Positions 1 through 8,092 of a stretch of DNA of 64,000 bases are shown in pieces. Origin of the DNA: Bacteroides thetaiotaomicron VPI-5482. Lineage in GTDB: Bacteria; Bacteroidota; Bacteroidia; Bacteroidales; Bacteroidaceae. A model generated the notes under the pieces. It made no database searches and was not told the origin of the DNA. It saw only the letters and a program-made list of their open reading frames with translations. The position numbers were made by a program, and so were the translations under genes. The stretch covers positions 3,224,001 to 3,288,000 of the forward strand of contig NC_004663.1 of NCBI RefSeq assembly GCF_000011065.1, given 5' to 3'. The number at the start of each line of letters is the position of its first letter. The first letter of the stretch is position 1.

Positions 1-93
1 CTCGAGAAACGTCGGCAAACTGATTTAGTGGAGAAACTCGGCAATAAACCAACCACTATCATTTTGTATGGTCCGTTCTATTCACTAGTCTGA
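1..93 (+). CDS. Possible 3' end of a gene cut by the window start
   Basis: Frame 1 is open from the first base to a TGA at 91-93, giving 30 codons with an ordinary, charged composition (starts LEKRRQTDLVEKLG). No start can be seen because the window begins inside it. I do not recognise the protein. An open stretch this short occurs by chance often enough that this is only a possibility. Confidence 0.25.
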   Translation, partial: LEKRRQTDLVEKLGNKPTTIILYGPFYSLV

Positions 94-262
94 TTTTTAC
101 CTAACGATCGCGAATTATATTGGGCTCACTTCCTTCTTGCCTTCTTTGACCTTCTATTGACATTTACCTTAATTATAAGATGCTCTGTTACTTACATTGC
201 CGATAACGAAAGCTTGTTTATTTTTTATTGTCATATAGTAAAATAGATTATTTACATTGTCA

Positions 263-493
263 CTACAAACATAGTGTTTTACTGGAATACCCCCAAACCC
301 AAACTAAAATATTTTTCATTTTCTTCGGAGATAATCTTTCTTTTGCCAACATTATGCTGTTTCTTTTACTACTCTGACTATACATAATGGATAGTAAGCA
401 TGTAAACAAAAATCTTTGATATTCTGCTGGGGTGTATTTTTTTTCTGAAGCGGACATTTCTGATAGCGTTTCCATTTCTTTTCTAACAGTCAA
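263..493 (-). CDS. Small hypothetical protein, doubtful
   Basis: A 76-residue minus-strand frame begins MTVRKEMETLSEM and contains KKYTPAEYQRFLFTCLL, which looks more protein-like than the random frames around it. There is no recognised domain and no neighbour on the same strand. It may be a remnant of a longer gene or a chance frame in AT-rich DNA. Confidence 0.25.
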   Translation of the reverse strand: MTVRKEMETLSEMSASEKKYTPAEYQRFLFTCLLSIMYSQSSKRNSIMLAKERLSPKKMKNILVWVWGYSSKTLCL

Positions 494-1005
494 TTCCTAT
501 CTGAAAATATCTTCTTACGCATAAACCTGTATGCTGTTGGTATTCGAATGACCTGTCATTCTGACGATGCTCTTTATCGAAATATAGGAGGCCATTAGGG
601 TTCCGAAACAGTAAACCTAAAAGCATAAATTAAAGATTAAACATAATTCTAACTGATACAATTTATGTCATATAGTAGCTTTGGCTGTCTTAACCACTAA
701 AACACAAAAAAGCAAATTTTGGAAAAGGTTCAGTTACTTATTTGTTCCTTGTTCTTGAAAGAGAAATAAAAGTGGAACAATCCTCTAAAAAGATATTTTA
801 TAAATCCAATCCGTTACTTTGAAAAACACAAAACTACTGTAAAACAATATCACATAGAATCTGTAACCAACAAACTTTTAGTATAAATCAATACTATGAT
901 ATCTTATTTATAAAGCCACATAGTTAAACTACTCAATAAAGATATATCCAATGTAATACTGTTACTATTTTCAAGTTAACCCTATTCCTTGGTTCATATT
1001 TCAAC
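494..1005. other. AT-rich non-coding stretch
   Basis: About 500 bases of low-GC sequence with many stops in all frames. I see no gene, clear promoter or strong hairpin until the structured repeat at 1006. Confidence 0.6.
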
Positions 1006-1158
1006 TTCTTACCTGCAAAAATAGTCCGTGTCCTGCGGATTGCCCAAGGCAGCCCTGCGGGCTGGTTGGCGAGCAAAAAATCATCCTCGCTACGCTCCGG
1101 TATTTTTTCCTGCCAAGCCTTGCACAATCCCGGACACGAACAACCCGGCAAGTAAGAA
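1006..1158 (+). ncRNA. Structured leader repeat, copy 1
   Basis: A nested fold can be drawn. Outer arms TTCTTACCTGC (1006-1016) and GCAAGTAAGAA (1148-1158) pair with one mismatch. GTCCGTGTCC (1024-1033) pairs with 1132-1141 and GGATTG (1037-1042) with 1125-1130. CAAGGC (1045-1050) pairs with GCCTTG (1117-1122), closing two inner helices: hairpin AGCCC-TGC-GGGCT (1051-1063), and TTGGC (1066-1070)/GCCAA (1112-1116) extended by AAAAAAT/ATTTTTT around a conserved loop. Copy 2 at 4970-5129 keeps the fold with different outer arms. The element ends 54 nt before the ATG at 1213, with a small GGCTCC/GGAGCC hairpin in between. A cis-acting RNA leader or a DNA hairpin element are both possible. Confidence 0.6.
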
Positions 1159-1212
1159 ATCGAAATACTGGCTCCACGGAGCCGGTTATGTCTAATTTTA
1201 AATGATTAAAGT

Positions 1213-2372
1213 ATGGCTGAAATGACCGAAATGCAGGTTCACGAAGAACGAGTAATGAACCTCGTAGAAAGTAGCAGTGGTACCCCGACAATCACTCCGC
1301 TCACAAAAACAAATGCGCACCGTGCAGAATCCATCCGGCGAATCGGAACGGACAAAGATGCGGTCGCCTTCCATTTCCGCAAGAAAAGCACAGGTATGTA
1401 TATGTATATCCATACCTACACGGAAAACGGTGAAGAGAAAGAATTGCGTGCTTCTGACTTCAAAAACTGGGAAGTAACAGAATTCAAGTATCCCGGCTAT
1501 CTGGAAGAACTGGAAGAAATTGCCGTCAATGCCTACCGCTGGAATTCCCATGATCCGGAAACAAGGGCTGAAACGGACATCATGGGATATGAAAAGCAGC
1601 TCCATGAAGACCTGAAGAAAATACCGGAGGCAAAAAAAAGGATTACATCAATACTTACAAAAGTAAAATATCCGTTTTATTCCACAGCCTCTCACGCTGC
1701 GCAAACCCGATGGTAACAGGACGGGGCGGATTCAATTTCCAAAGGAATGAAAAGGCACAAAATGCCTATCAGAACAGATACGACGAATTCCTGAAATGGC
1801 GTGAGAAATTTCTGAAAGCCATGCAACTGCTCACGGAAAAAGACAGGCCCGAAGAAGAAAAACGGGAGGAAACATGGCGCAGACTGAAACGTGACATTGC
1901 AAGCAGCGCAAACACGATTCACGAGATTGATACGGGAAAAGCCAGAGGATACAACCGGGCACTCTTCGTAAGCAGCATCTTCAACAAGGTCAGCACATTT
2001 GCCGGCCATGGCGACGTGGAAATCGTACAGAAGGCAATCGACTTCATCTCCGAATATAATGCCGGCATAAAGAAGCCTGTCATCACACCACGCCACCGGT
2101 TCTTCCAGCTGGCTGAAACAGCCAGTCGCATGCGGGACAAGTTAAAGGAAACCCAAGAGCTGGAAAACAGGGAAGTAACGTTTGAAGGTGGAATCCTCGT
2201 TTGGAACTATCAGGAAAGTCGCCTGCAGGTCTTCTTCAACAAAATACCGGAAGAGAGCAAACGCAGGGAACTCAAATCATCCGGTTTCCACTGGTCACCC
2301 AGAAACAGGGCATGGCAACGACAACTCAATCCGAATGCGGTGTCTGCGGCAAAGAGAATCTTAAACCTCTAA
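1213..2372 (+). pseudogene. Conserved element protein split by a frameshift at an A8 run
   Basis: Two frames, 1213-1716 (167 aa) and 1710-2372, look like one protein of about 386 aa. Just after the eight-A run at 1632-1639 the first frame turns unlike the family (KRITSIL..., stopping at 1716). The next frame reads KKDYINTYKSKISV, then LSRCANPMVTG, and joins the second part without a gap. The C-terminal part has RLQVFF, KSSGFHWSPRNRAWQRQL, a module I recall from hypothetical proteins of Bacteroides mobile elements. A -1 shift at A-AAA-AAA, a missing A from mutation, or a homopolymer read error would all explain it. First gene after the structured leader; function unknown. Confidence 0.6.
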
Positions 2373-2383
2373 AATATCTGACC

Positions 2384-3310
2384 ATGAAAAAAGAACATCT
2401 GAAATTTGTCATTGACTCCCGTTGTTTCCGAGGAAGCTGCGTCACATCCATGTCGGACGGCATACACTGTGACTACTACGGCAGCACACTGGAGGAACTC
2501 AAGAAACAGGAAAACAATCCTTTTCTAGTTGCAGTAACAAGAAACGCCATACACAAGAGGTCGCGCATTCATGACAAGTCATTGTGCCGACCCTTCCGTG
2601 AAATTACAGAGGAGAACTATTATAACTGTATGAACGAACTGCCTCCCGTCCGTCTGAAGCACCATTCATTCTTTTTCGGCGAGCCCTACCACGGCAGCTT
2701 GTACATGTTCTGTTTCACCATCGGAAAACGTTTTTTCCGGGGACTGCGTCCGGTCATGACCCCGCAGGCCGAACTGGAGCGGCAAATGAACGAGCATTAC
2801 CACAACATCACATTCAAGGGAAAAGTCACCAAAGGAAAAGCGGAGAGAATTACAAGCAAGGACAAGCAGGAGATTATCACCATTCCCTATTCATTCACCG
2901 ACAAGGAAAACAGGGAACGTTTCATCTGTAACATGGTAACCGGAGGAAATGATGGTGGGGACACCTGCAAGGCCAGAAAAGACATGACGAACATACTGCT
3001 CAGCCTGAGGAAACATCATTTTCTGTATTTCTCCGGATATGGCAGGCATGACGACATGGAAACATTGCTGGATGAAGTGGAGGAAAAGAGATACACCATA
3101 ATAACAAGCGGATGCCTCTTCCAGTTTCCTCCCTGCCGTGATTCCGTCTCATTCACCGGAAGCGTCAAGGAAACCGGAGAAAACTTCTTCTACAGGATTT
3201 ATGACCGGGAACTGTTCCTGCACATTATGCACAGGCTCAGAGCAGTCAAAAGAGAGAAAACACCGGCTGAAGCAAAAGCAGTCCTCCCTAAATGCAAATG
3301 CTATGAATAA
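2384..3310 (+). CDS. Hypothetical protein of the element's accessory block
   Basis: 308 aa starting MKKEHLKFVIDSRC. The start at 2384 was chosen over longer upstream extensions because it lies 11 bases after the previous stop, while the extension overlaps the upstream gene in another frame. The protein is cysteine- and histidine-rich in places (CKCYE at the C terminus) without a metal-binding pattern I can name. No signal peptide or membrane segment is evident. It sits in a tight run of same-strand genes and is probably co-transcribed. I do not recognise the family. Confidence 0.7.
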   Translation: MKKEHLKFVIDSRCFRGSCVTSMSDGIHCDYYGSTLEELKKQENNPFLVAVTRNAIHKRSRIHDKSLCRPFREITEENYYNCMNELPPVRLKHHSFFFGEPYHGSLYMFCFTIGKRFFRGLRPVMTPQAELERQMNEHYHNITFKGKVTKGKAERITSKDKQEIITIPYSFTDKENRERFICNMVTGGNDGGDTCKARKDMTNILLSLRKHHFLYFSGYGRHDDMETLLDEVEEKRYTIITSGCLFQFPPCRDSVSFTGSVKETGENFFYRIYDRELFLHIMHRLRAVKREKTPAEAKAVLPKCKCYE

Positions 3311-4127
3311 TACGGAGCCATGGAAAAAATATGTTCCCGAAACGGTCAGCCTGTATCATGTGGACTACCGGGAGAATCTGAACGAACGCGAAGACCTGCA
3401 GGAGCAGTGCATCCGGAACAATAACATGGAGAGGCTATATGAAACAGTCATGGAATGTTATGCTGAACAGGAAGCGGAAAGTCTGCTCAAAATACTTGGG
3501 GAAATCAAAGAGAAGATGGCAGAAGAGAAAAGGCAGGAAGAATTCGAGGAACACCGTGAAGAGATTACGGACCTCATCTTGAGCAGGAGTGATACCGACC
3601 CGGCGGAAGAACTCATAAAAAATTCCGCCGCCGTCAACATGTACTACTCTCCCGGTGAGAAAATAGAGGAACGCATCGGAAAAGCATCCAAAACTATGTC
3701 CTGTTACAAGGTCAGGCGCGCCCTGAAACTGAAGAAAGGACAGTTTGACACACTAATTGAAGAACTGGTGGATAATGCCACATACGGTGGTGAACTACGT
3801 ATTTATTTCAATGCCGGGTTCAATGAACTTGTCACAAACGACAACGGAAAAGATTTCAGAACTATCCGTTTCCACAGGGATGTCATCGTAGCCGTCGCCA
3901 ACAGTTTCAACGGTTCCGGCTACCACATCAGTCTGCCCCTGGACATTACGTTTCCATTCGTCAGGGACAGACTGTTTGTAGACTCACAGGTACGTTATTC
4001 CTATGCAACCGAAGTATGCGGAATGTGCAGGGACTGGTGCGACTCCACCAGCTGGGAAACTGAATACAAAACCGTCAGGAATACAAGCAGGAACAGACAG
4101 AAAGAAAAAACATTATCAACCAATTAA
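3303..4127 (+). CDS. Hypothetical accessory protein with charged N-terminal half
   Basis: 274 aa starting MNNTEPWKKYVPETV. The ATG at 3303 overlaps the upstream stop by 8 bases, which supports translational coupling and this start. Residues about 50-100 are Glu/Lys-rich and probably helical or coiled (EIKEKMAEEKRQEEFEEHREE). The C-terminal part holds VRYSYATEVCGMCRDWC, with three cysteines in a CxxCxxxC arrangement that could bind metal. No function is recognised. Confidence 0.7.
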   Translation: MNNTEPWKKYVPETVSLYHVDYRENLNEREDLQEQCIRNNNMERLYETVMECYAEQEAESLLKILGEIKEKMAEEKRQEEFEEHREEITDLILSRSDTDPAEELIKNSAAVNMYYSPGEKIEERIGKASKTMSCYKVRRALKLKKGQFDTLIEELVDNATYGGELRIYFNAGFNELVTNDNGKDFRTIRFHRDVIVAVANSFNGSGYHISLPLDITFPFVRDRLFVDSQVRYSYATEVCGMCRDWCDSTSWETEYKTVRNTSRNRQKEKTLSTN

Positions 4128-4138
4128 AACGGAATATC

Positions 4139-4432
4139 ATGAAAATCATGTGCAAACAGGAGTACTACAACCAGGTAGTACAGTATGCGGAATCAATCAA
4201 GGACACTTCACTACAGAACTGCATGGAACGTCTTGAAGCATGGGAAAAGAATCCGGACCGCCCGTGTGAAATAGAGCTTTACCACGACTGGGCGCCCTAT
4301 TCGTTCGGGTTCACCCAAAGGTACCCGGACGGCAGCAGAGGGATTGTCGGAGGGCTGCTCTATCACGGTTCACCGGATGAATCGTTTGCCGTACAGCTGA
4401 CTCCCTTCAAAGGATGGCAGATACACACTTAA
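4139..4432 (+). CDS. DUF4120 family protein
   Basis: 97 aa starting MKIMCKQEYYNQVV. The pattern CEIELYHDWAPYSFGF followed by RYPDGSRGIVGGLLYHG and ending GWQIHT matches what I know of DUF4120, a small family found on Bacteroides conjugative elements. No function is established. It is the fourth gene after the first leader repeat, 11 bases after the previous stop. Confidence 0.7.
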   Translation: MKIMCKQEYYNQVVQYAESIKDTSLQNCMERLEAWEKNPDRPCEIELYHDWAPYSFGFTQRYPDGSRGIVGGLLYHGSPDESFAVQLTPFKGWQIHT

Positions 4433-4444
4433 AGTTTCCGGAAC

Positions 4445-4948
4445 ATGGAAGAATGGATACAGTATGCCAGGGACATGGCGAAAGCGGAAAAAGAGCTGGA
4501 GATCGAGCTGTGGGTGATCATCTCCTTTTACAGGACTACGGAGCAGGGCGGCAAAGTCCTGCTCTTCAGATATGACCTGCCACGAAAAGTGGCGGACAAA
4601 TATGACTGGGTCGTCCGGTGGAGAAGGGCAAGACTGACCTGCCAATATCCCAAAGGGAATGTTACACATACCTACTGCCTGTATGACAGGCACAGCGGTG
4701 AAGACTATTCATTCGGCTCCTGCCTCTCCTCATTGGCGGCAGCCAAGGCACAGGTCACCAGGATGGAACGGAGGATAAGGGAATACACCACATGGCAAAA
4801 GCAGAACAACCTCTTTTTTGACGAACAGACGGACGAAATGCTCCAAAAGGCTGTCACCAAGCTCAAAATAAAAAAAGAAAATGTACAGGAGGCAGAAAGA
4901 AGGCTGCAAAGGAAAGCCGAAAAACACCAACGGGAAATGCGGAAATAG
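4445..4948 (+). CDS. Hypothetical accessory protein with C-terminal coiled coil
   Basis: 167 aa starting MEEWIQYARDMAKAEKELE. The N-terminal half is rich in Trp/Tyr and basic residues (DWVVRWRRARLTCQYPKG). Residues about 95-167 are almost wholly charged and helical (AKAQVTRMERRIREY, then KLKIKKENVQEAERRLQRK), fitting a coiled coil. It is the last gene before the second structured repeat, whose outer arm begins 21 bases after the stop. Family not recognised. Confidence 0.65.
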   Translation: MEEWIQYARDMAKAEKELEIELWVIISFYRTTEQGGKVLLFRYDLPRKVADKYDWVVRWRRARLTCQYPKGNVTHTYCLYDRHSGEDYSFGSCLSSLAAAKAQVTRMERRIREYTTWQKQNNLFFDEQTDEMLQKAVTKLKIKKENVQEAERRLQRKAEKHQREMRK

Positions 4949-4969
4949 CAAAACGGATTACGCATTTCC

Positions 4970-5129
4970 ATTTCTTGCCGCAAAGATAGCCGTTTGCCGG
5001 ACTGAATGCGCAAGGCAGCCCTGCGGGCTGGTTGACAGAAAAAAAATCATCCTCGCTACGCTCCGGTATTTTTTTCCGTCAAGCCTTGCCGCAATCCCCG
5101 GCAAACGGACAACGCATCCAACAAGAAAT
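4970..5129 (+). ncRNA. Structured leader repeat, copy 2
   Basis: Same architecture as copy 1 at 1006-1158. Outer arms ATTTCTTG (4970-4977) and CAAGAAAT (5122-5129) pair perfectly, as do CCGTTTGCCGG (4990-5000) and CCGGCAAACGG (5098-5108). CAAGGC (5011-5016) pairs with GCCTTG (5083-5088). Inside are the identical AGCCC-TGC-GGGCT hairpin (5017-5029) and TTGAC (5032-5036)/GTCAA (5078-5082), closing the A/T helix and conserved loop. Compared with copy 1, TTGGC/GCCAA has become TTGAC/GTCAA, a compensatory change. It ends 51 nt before the ATG at 5181, nearly the same spacing as copy 1. Confidence 0.6.
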
Positions 5130-5180
5130 AAAAATGCCCGTCTCACGACAGGCTCATGTATAACTAAAAAATGATCGGCT

Positions 5181-6146
5181 ATGATTACAGATGAAAGAAC
5201 CCGGAACAGACTGTATGCGGATACGGAAACGACACTTTTCACACTGGAAGACAAACCAGGGGCAATATTACGGATAATGGAAATCATACGGGACACCCCC
5301 GAATATGTACAACTTTCACCCCTTCTTCCGGCATACGCGGAAGAAGACCGGCAGGCAAAATGGTGGAGGAGCAAGAAACCGGACTTCCTTCTGGCGGAAC
5401 TGCTGCATGTACTTCAACTATATACACCGGAAGGATTCATACTGGGACCGATAACCGGGAGAACACATGCTTTCGGATATACAAACCCGGAATATGAAAA
5501 AAATCTGATCTACAGGATAGAGATCGAGCTTGACTGGGGATATGTGTATGGGAAAAAGAACGAATACAGAAAGAAGAGGAAACTTTATGAGGAAATCGCG
5601 GAAATATTCACCACGGACGGATATACGGCAGAAATGGAGAAAAGAGGAAAAGGATGCCGGATAACCAAATGGAATACAAGGCTTTATTCGCATTACGGAT
5701 GGATAACCGGACAGTGTGAGGCCACACACCTGCCCGAAACGCTCATCCGGTTACTCAGGGAAAGCAGGAGATTCCATCTGATTAAGTGCACCCTGCTTGA
5801 TTTCATATTCAGTTTCACGCAGGAAGAGGAGCTGGAATTTTACCGGCAGCAAAACGAAATAAGCATATACTACCGGATATTCGACCTTTTCAGAAGGAAA
5901 CCGTGGACTGTTACCGAAAATCTCATGACGGTGGCTTCAGAAATCAACATACCGACTCAAAAATATTCGGAAGGGCCCGACCGGGACTCCCCCGCTTACA
6001 AATATGTCCGGGAAGCCTATCAAAAACTCATAGACAAGGGATATCTGGAAGAATACACCCGAACCTGGATAAGGGAGGAGCTCCTTTGTGCAAGAGCAAC
6101 CCCGGAAGGAATATCAAAAAACATATTCTATGGAACTCTGCTATAA
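5181..6146 (+). CDS. Hypothetical accessory protein, possible winged-helix C terminus
   Basis: 321 aa starting MITDERTRNRLYADTETT, the first gene after leader copy 2. No catalytic motif or membrane segment is visible. Residues about 235-300 (IYYRIFDLFRRKPWTVTENL, then YKYVREAYQKLIDKGYLEEY) could be a helix-turn-helix with wing, but this is a weak impression. It heads a second tight plus-strand run ending with the methyltransferase-like gene. Family not recognised. Confidence 0.65.
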   Translation: MITDERTRNRLYADTETTLFTLEDKPGAILRIMEIIRDTPEYVQLSPLLPAYAEEDRQAKWWRSKKPDFLLAELLHVLQLYTPEGFILGPITGRTHAFGYTNPEYEKNLIYRIEIELDWGYVYGKKNEYRKKRKLYEEIAEIFTTDGYTAEMEKRGKGCRITKWNTRLYSHYGWITGQCEATHLPETLIRLLRESRRFHLIKCTLLDFIFSFTQEEELEFYRQQNEISIYYRIFDLFRRKPWTVTENLMTVASEINIPTQKYSEGPDRDSPAYKYVREAYQKLIDKGYLEEYTRTWIREELLCARATPEGISKNIFYGTLL

Positions 6147-6405
6147 CCGTCTGCTACTCATCTCCCTGTGGCAGTACAACCACCATGAAGAGGAAGGACT
6201 GACCCTGCGTCTTGCCGAAGGTTTCTTCGAAAAGACGCAGGGCAGCCATTATTACGACAAGTGGATGAACTGTTTCGACCGGAACCTTTGGAACATGATC
6301 GCTTATTTCAGAGGAGAGGGTGAAAACGGACAGAAGTTCTGTGACATGGTGGCCCGACAAATTGAAGTATACCGTAAAAATCGAAAACACTATGGAATTT
6401 ACTGA
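6130..6405 (+). CDS. Small hypothetical protein
   Basis: 91 aa starting MELCYNRLLLISLWQYNHHEEE. The ATG at 6130 overlaps the previous gene by 17 bases; a start at 6088 is also open (105 aa) but overlaps more. The protein is Trp/Tyr-rich, with YYDKWMNCFDRNLWNMIAYF. Function unknown; its place in the operon suggests co-translation with its neighbours. Confidence 0.55.
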   Translation: MELCYNRLLLISLWQYNHHEEEGLTLRLAEGFFEKTQGSHYYDKWMNCFDRNLWNMIAYFRGEGENGQKFCDMVARQIEVYRKNRKHYGIY

Positions 6406-7195
6406 CCCTTATACAGTGGACAGCCTGCAATGCTTCAACGGTTTCCATTACCGCGGATATCGAATAAACCAAAGTGATACGGACAAGGTAAACCGTCTCA
6501 TTGCAATAATCCGGCAAGAACGGGAAAAGAATATCGGACCGGCAGCAGGTGACATCATCGAGTATACCTGCCGGAACGGTGACTGGTTTCAATCGGCACA
6601 CATCGAAGAGATATGCGACGGACATTTCAAGATCTGCCTTTCCGGAAGCATCCCGTTCTGTTATGAAAGCGGGGACGGTGTCGGCTATAACGTCCATGAA
6701 GGGATATGGACTTATCCGAAGAGAGCCGCCTTAAAACCAGCAGGTATCAGGGAAAAGCAGTTCAGGACATGGGGACATGCCGGAAAATGCGCCAACGGGG
6801 AGGTATACTTCATGGCCTGTGTCCGTGCGTGGCAATATACGGAACCCGAACCCCTGTATGGCAGATATACTACCAGAAACTGGAGCAAATACCACATCAA
6901 CAGGCAGCCCGACCCGGAACATGACGGCGAGTTCTTCTACATGACCGAAGGATTCACCCTATACTCACGCGAGGAACTGGACAGGCTGACCGGAATCCTT
7001 CACGGGAAACTCTTCGACGGGATATACAGCAACTCACTCGTTCTATGGGGATACCACATGAAATGGGAAATACTCACGGAACAGGAATGGAACGAAACAA
7101 AAGCCGAAATACACATATCCTTTCTCGGAAAGTCTCCCGTGAAAATAATAACCTGCGATGATACCCATACAATAACCGTCTATAAAAAGAAATAA
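6392..7195 (+). CDS. Hypothetical accessory protein
   Basis: 267 aa starting MEFTDPYTVDSLQCFNG. The start at 6392 overlaps the preceding stop by 14 bases and was preferred over the longer frame from 6320, which lies inside the upstream gene. It is rich in Trp, Tyr and Gly with no motif I can assign. The methyltransferase-like gene begins 2 bases after its stop, so the two are surely on one message. Confidence 0.65.
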   Translation: MEFTDPYTVDSLQCFNGFHYRGYRINQSDTDKVNRLIAIIRQEREKNIGPAAGDIIEYTCRNGDWFQSAHIEEICDGHFKICLSGSIPFCYESGDGVGYNVHEGIWTYPKRAALKPAGIREKQFRTWGHAGKCANGEVYFMACVRAWQYTEPEPLYGRYTTRNWSKYHINRQPDPEHDGEFFYMTEGFTLYSREELDRLTGILHGKLFDGIYSNSLVLWGYHMKWEILTEQEWNETKAEIHISFLGKSPVKIITCDDTHTITVYKKK

Positions 7196-7197
7196 CA

Positions 7198-7968
7198 ATG
7201 GCAAAATACGAAACCCCTCCCCCGGTCCGTCCGCTTGAGAAGCTGATAACGGATTTCTCCTACACAAACGGACTCGATCCCGTCAATGTATTCAACGATT
7301 TCCTGACCTACATCATCCACGGGTTTTCTCCCGGTGCTCCCCCACTGCAGAACTGGAAGTACAAACGGCTGCAGAACATGAAATTTATGGAAATGCTCAC
7401 CGGGTGGGTACAGCTCATGGCAAGCCGGATAAAGGATGATACAAGCTGGTATGACCCTTTCGGGGATTTATATATGGCACTGGTTTCCAAAAGTGCCCAG
7501 CAGTCACAGGGGCAATTCTTCACTCCGGTACATATCTGCGACCTCATGGTGCTGTGCACCCAAACGGAAGAAAAAATGACCGGACAGAGGATGGGTGACC
7601 CGACCTGCGGAAGCGGAAGGCTGCTGCTGGCCTATCATGCACGGAATCCGGAAAACTACCTCATAGGAGAGGATATCAACCGGACCTGCTGCCTGATGAC
7701 CGTATGCAACATGCTCATACACGGATGCGTAGGGGAAGTTATCTGCCATGACAGCCTGAATCCCGGAAACTTCGTGGACGGTTGGAAAGTCAATCCCATG
7801 CTAACATGGACAGGCATACCCACGATAAAGAGAATGAACATGAAGGAATACCGGGCAGGCAGGAATCTTCCAGCATCCCCTTATATCATACGAAAAACGA
7901 TGCTAGCGGGTAGCAGGAAGCATAAAACGGACTCCCTGCTGCCTTTACAGGCCGTTTTCAAGATGTAA
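7198..7968 (+). CDS. N6-adenine methyltransferase-like protein lacking motif IV
   Basis: 256 aa. The S-adenosylmethionine-binding motif GDPTCGSGRLLL (about residues 132-143) and the preceding QGQFFTPVHICDLMV are typical of the type I HsdM/N6_Mtase fold. The catalytic NPPY/F motif expected further on is absent; the equivalent region reads SLNPGNFVDGWKVNPM. The protein is also much shorter than an HsdM subunit, and no specificity or restriction gene is nearby. It may bind SAM without methylating, act as an anti-restriction or accessory factor, or be a degenerate methylase. Relatives with the same GWKVN segment are familiar to me from Bacteroides mobile elements. Confidence 0.75.
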   Translation: MAKYETPPPVRPLEKLITDFSYTNGLDPVNVFNDFLTYIIHGFSPGAPPLQNWKYKRLQNMKFMEMLTGWVQLMASRIKDDTSWYDPFGDLYMALVSKSAQQSQGQFFTPVHICDLMVLCTQTEEKMTGQRMGDPTCGSGRLLLAYHARNPENYLIGEDINRTCCLMTVCNMLIHGCVGEVICHDSLNPGNFVDGWKVNPMLTWTGIPTIKRMNMKEYRAGRNLPASPYIIRKTMLAGSRKHKTDSLLPLQAVFKM

Positions 7969-8092
7969 TAACGACATAAAATATGATACCAAACCCAATC
8001 ATCAATACGAAAAAAAATAATTACATATAATATTTTATAGACATACCGCCGGTATGCCAAATTTATTTATTAACCCATTAAATACAGCAATT

